DNA from: Comamonadaceae bacterium
GTDB lineage: Bacteria; Pseudomonadota; Gammaproteobacteria; Burkholderiales; Burkholderiaceae_C
NCBI GenBank assembly: GCA_947460165.1
Contig: CANHKH010000208.1
Span: 1 to 6,255 of the forward strand
Direction: 5' to 3'
Length of the DNA stretch: 6,255 bases
The position numbers and the translations under genes are program-made. Positions 4,892 through 6,255 of the stretch are shown piece after piece. The notes beneath the pieces are model-generated. The model did not search any database. It saw nothing but the letters and a program-made list of their open reading frames with translations, and was not told where the DNA came from. Within the stretch, counting starts at the first letter, position 1, and each line of letters begins with the position of its first letter.

Positions 4892-4939
4892 GTCAACACG
4901 CAGATCGCAAAAAAGCAGCAAGCTGCGCGTGTCCACCTC

Positions 4940-4951
4940 TCAATACATTGA
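4940..4951. promoter_or_regulatory. 12-bp palindrome upstream of TA module 3 (possible operator)
   Basis: TCAAT-AC-ATTGA is a perfect inverted repeat just ahead of the earliest possible toxin start (4936), between the MarC stop (4990) and the toxin. Phd-type antitoxins bind short palindromes like this. I see no convincing -35/-10 pair with it, although TTGACT (4898-4893) further in could be a -35 box. Confidence 0.3.
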
Positions 4952-4989
4952 GCCGGCGCCATCCCGCAGCTGGACTGAAGGCAAGCCTC

Positions 4990-5628
4990 TCACACCCCCC
5001 GCGCCAACACCGGAAACAGCTTGTGCAGCCCATCTGCCATGACCTCGACCGCGAGCGCGGCCAAGATCAAGCCCATCAGCCGGGTCATGATGTTGATGCC
5101 GGTTTTGCCCAAGATGCGGGCAATCGGGGTGGCCAGTGAAAAGCACAAGGCGGTGGCCAGGGCGATGACCACACCGTAGCCCACCAGGGTGCCCAGTTGG
5201 GCGAAGTCCTTGGCTTTTTCAGCATAAATCACCACGGTGGACATGGTGGCCGGGCCGGTGAGCAGGGGAATGGTCAGCGGCACCACGGCGATGCTGGCAC
5301 CCACCGCGGCTTTGTCCTCGGCGTCTTGCACCTCGTCGGCGTTGGCGCGGGCTTCGGCGGGCTGGGCCTGGAGCATGGACAAGGCCGAGCTCAGCAGCAG
5401 CATGCCGCCACCGACTTGAAAGCTGGCCAGCGAGATGCCAAAAAACTCCAGGATTTGCAGGCCCAGCAAAGCGCTGGCCGCGATCACCACAAAAGCTGAA
5501 CAAGACGACACCCAAATGGTTCTTTGGCGTTGGGCCGGGCTGAACCCCTGGGTGTAGTGGATGAAAAACGGAACAATGGCCAAAGGGTTGACGATGGCCA
5601 GCAGGGTGACGAGCGGTTTGAAGTCCAT
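4990..5628 (-). CDS. MarC-family integral inner-membrane protein
   Basis: A 212-residue hydrophobic protein of the MarC/UPF0056 family. About six membrane segments can be read: roughly 5-25, 40-62, 68-88, 113-137, 145-170 and 182-205. A hydrophilic, acidic loop (AQPAEARANADEVQDAED, about 91-108) splits the two halves. Family signatures are the NPLAIVPFF segment near the N-terminus (the half-membrane NP motif) and the VPLTIPLLTGPATMSTVV region, which looks like an internal echo of it. Function in the family is not established; the old multiple-antibiotic-resistance name does not reflect a proven role. I chose ATG 5628 (MDFKPLVTLL); a TTG at 5643 would add five residues (MHNAP). No strong Shine-Dalgarno is visible. 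It is transcribed away from the crotonase gene, sharing a 167-base divergent region, and toward the module 3 TA genes. Confidence 0.9.
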   Translation of the reverse strand: MDFKPLVTLLAIVNPLAIVPFFIHYTQGFSPAQRQRTIWVSSCSAFVVIAASALLGLQILEFFGISLASFQVGGGMLLLSSALSMLQAQPAEARANADEVQDAEDKAAVGASIAVVPLTIPLLTGPATMSTVVIYAEKAKDFAQLGTLVGYGVVIALATALCFSLATPIARILGKTGINIMTRLMGLILAALAVEVMADGLHKLFPVLARGV

Positions 5629-5795
5629 GGGCGCATTGTGCAAAAGACGATGGCGGCGGTGGGTTCACAGGTTCGGTTACCTAGCATGCCGCCACGCCAG
5701 CCAGGCCGGAGCTGGCCTTGCGGCTCCTGTCTTGCTAGAGTGCTGTCTCAAGCCTTTGCGTGAAGGCACTGACAACCTCCCCCAAGTGAAGAACC
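5629..5795. promoter_or_regulatory. Divergent intergenic region of the MarC and crotonase genes
   Basis: These 167 bases must hold promoters for both directions. I see a GCCAG/CTGGC inverted repeat at 5700-5716 but no persuasive -35/-10 pair. GAAG just before the ATG at 5796 is a weak Shine-Dalgarno. Confidence 0.35.
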
Positions 5796-6255
5796 ATGGA
5801 CCCAATGAGCTGCTTTTCCCTGTCGACCCAGAACCATGTGGCACACCTGGTGCTCAATCGCCCTGAGGCCATGAACACCATGCACCCGACGTTTTGGCGC
5901 GAGCTGCACGAGGTGCTGACCGGCATCCACCAAGCCGGCACGGCCCGGGCGCTGGTGATCTCGAGCACGGGCAAACACTTCAGCGCCGGCATGGACTTGC
6001 AGACCTTTGGCAGCGCCATACAGATGGACGACAGCAGTGCCGAAGGCCGCTCGGCTGTCTTTGACCTGCTCACCGACATGCAGCGCACCTTCACCTTGCT
6101 GGAAGACTTGCGCATGCCGGTGATTGCCGCCATTCAGGGCGGCTGCATAGGCGGCGCGGTGGACATGGTCACGGCCTGCTGCATGCGCTACGCCTCGGCC
6201 GATGCGTTTTTTTGCATTCAAGAAATCAACATCGGCATGGTGGCCGACGTGGGCA
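5796..6255 (+). CDS. Crotonase-family enzyme, dienoyl-CoA isomerase type (C-terminus outside window)
   Basis: An open frame from ATG 5796 (or ATG 5805, three residues later) runs to the window edge: 153 residues of an enoyl-CoA hydratase/isomerase. The two oxyanion-hole loops are HFSAGMDL (61-68) and GGCIGG (115-120). D123, E143 and D151 lie 20 and 8 residues apart in AVDMVTAC and QEINIGMVADVG. This is the spacing I recall for Asp176, Glu196 and Asp204 of rat delta3,5-delta2,4-dienoyl-CoA isomerase, and the surrounding sequence is also of that type. The expected role is isomerising 3,5-dienoyl-CoA to 2,4-dienoyl-CoA during beta-oxidation of unsaturated fatty acids in the cytoplasm. Plain enoyl-CoA hydratases have other residues at these places, so isomerase is preferred over hydratase. 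Oddly, C129 replaces the aspartate of the common ACDIRY motif. About 110-120 residues should lie beyond the window. Confidence 0.9.
   Translation, partial: MDPMSCFSLSTQNHVAHLVLNRPEAMNTMHPTFWRELHEVLTGIHQAGTARALVISSTGKHFSAGMDLQTFGSAIQMDDSSAEGRSAVFDLLTDMQRTFTLLEDLRMPVIAAIQGGCIGGAVDMVTACCMRYASADAFFCIQEINIGMVADVG

Noticed and set aside
5197..5499. Plus-strand open frame opposite the MarC gene
   Set aside because: Gly/His-rich shadow of the membrane-protein frame on the minus strand, which has clear membrane segments and family motifs.
5748..6221. Minus-strand open frames opposite the crotonase gene
   Set aside because: The plus-strand frame has both oxyanion-hole loops and catalytic acids. The minus frames have no recognisable domain.
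1..6255. CRISPR array, tRNA or rRNA
   Set aside because: No regularly spaced direct repeats of suitable length, no cloverleaf-like sequence and no rRNA motifs were seen on either strand.

Overview
The window reads as a chromosomal segment of a high-GC betaproteobacterium, most likely Burkholderiales and perhaps Comamonadaceae. That placement is an inference from the style of the hpnD/hpnE, MarC and crotonase proteins and from base composition; no rRNA or other marker is present. Two blocks of ordinary chromosomal genes flank an accessory island of toxin-antitoxin (TA) genes.

Left block (1-1666, minus strand): hpnE (its C-terminus lies outside the window) follows hpnD by 10 nt. HpnD condenses two farnesyl diphosphates to presqualene diphosphate, and HpnE performs the last reductive step to squalene, the hopanoid precursor. 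The partner hpnC, often next to these genes, is not adjacent here. The 393 bases upstream of hpnD carry no convincing gene, only an inverted-repeat cluster and then the promoter/operator region of the first TA operon.

Island (about 1976-4950): three TA modules with PIN-domain (VapC-like) toxins stand in a row. Module 1 (plus) is an HTH/excisionase-fold antitoxin followed by a PIN toxin that seems to have lost about 40-45 residues in frame, including both C-terminal active-site aspartates. Module 2 (plus) is a Phd/YefM-like antitoxin followed by a VapC gene split by a 235-bp non-autonomous insertion element. The element has 18-bp terminal inverted repeats and a 5-bp target duplication; removing it and one duplicate restores an uninterrupted 135-residue PIN protein. 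Module 3 (minus) has the order toxin then antitoxin with a 4-nt overlap. Its toxin keeps all four acidic residues but has no good start codon, and one extra G could explain that. All three antitoxins look intact while every toxin shows a different defect or doubtful feature, which is the most striking aspect of the window. A faint IS3-type transposase remnant lies between modules 2 and 3.

Right block (4990-6255): a MarC-family inner-membrane protein on the minus strand, then, divergently, the first 153 residues of a crotonase-family enzyme. It carries the three acidic residues of delta3,5-delta2,4-dienoyl-CoA isomerase, suggesting a role in unsaturated fatty-acid beta-oxidation.

I see no rRNA, tRNA, CRISPR array or replication origin.
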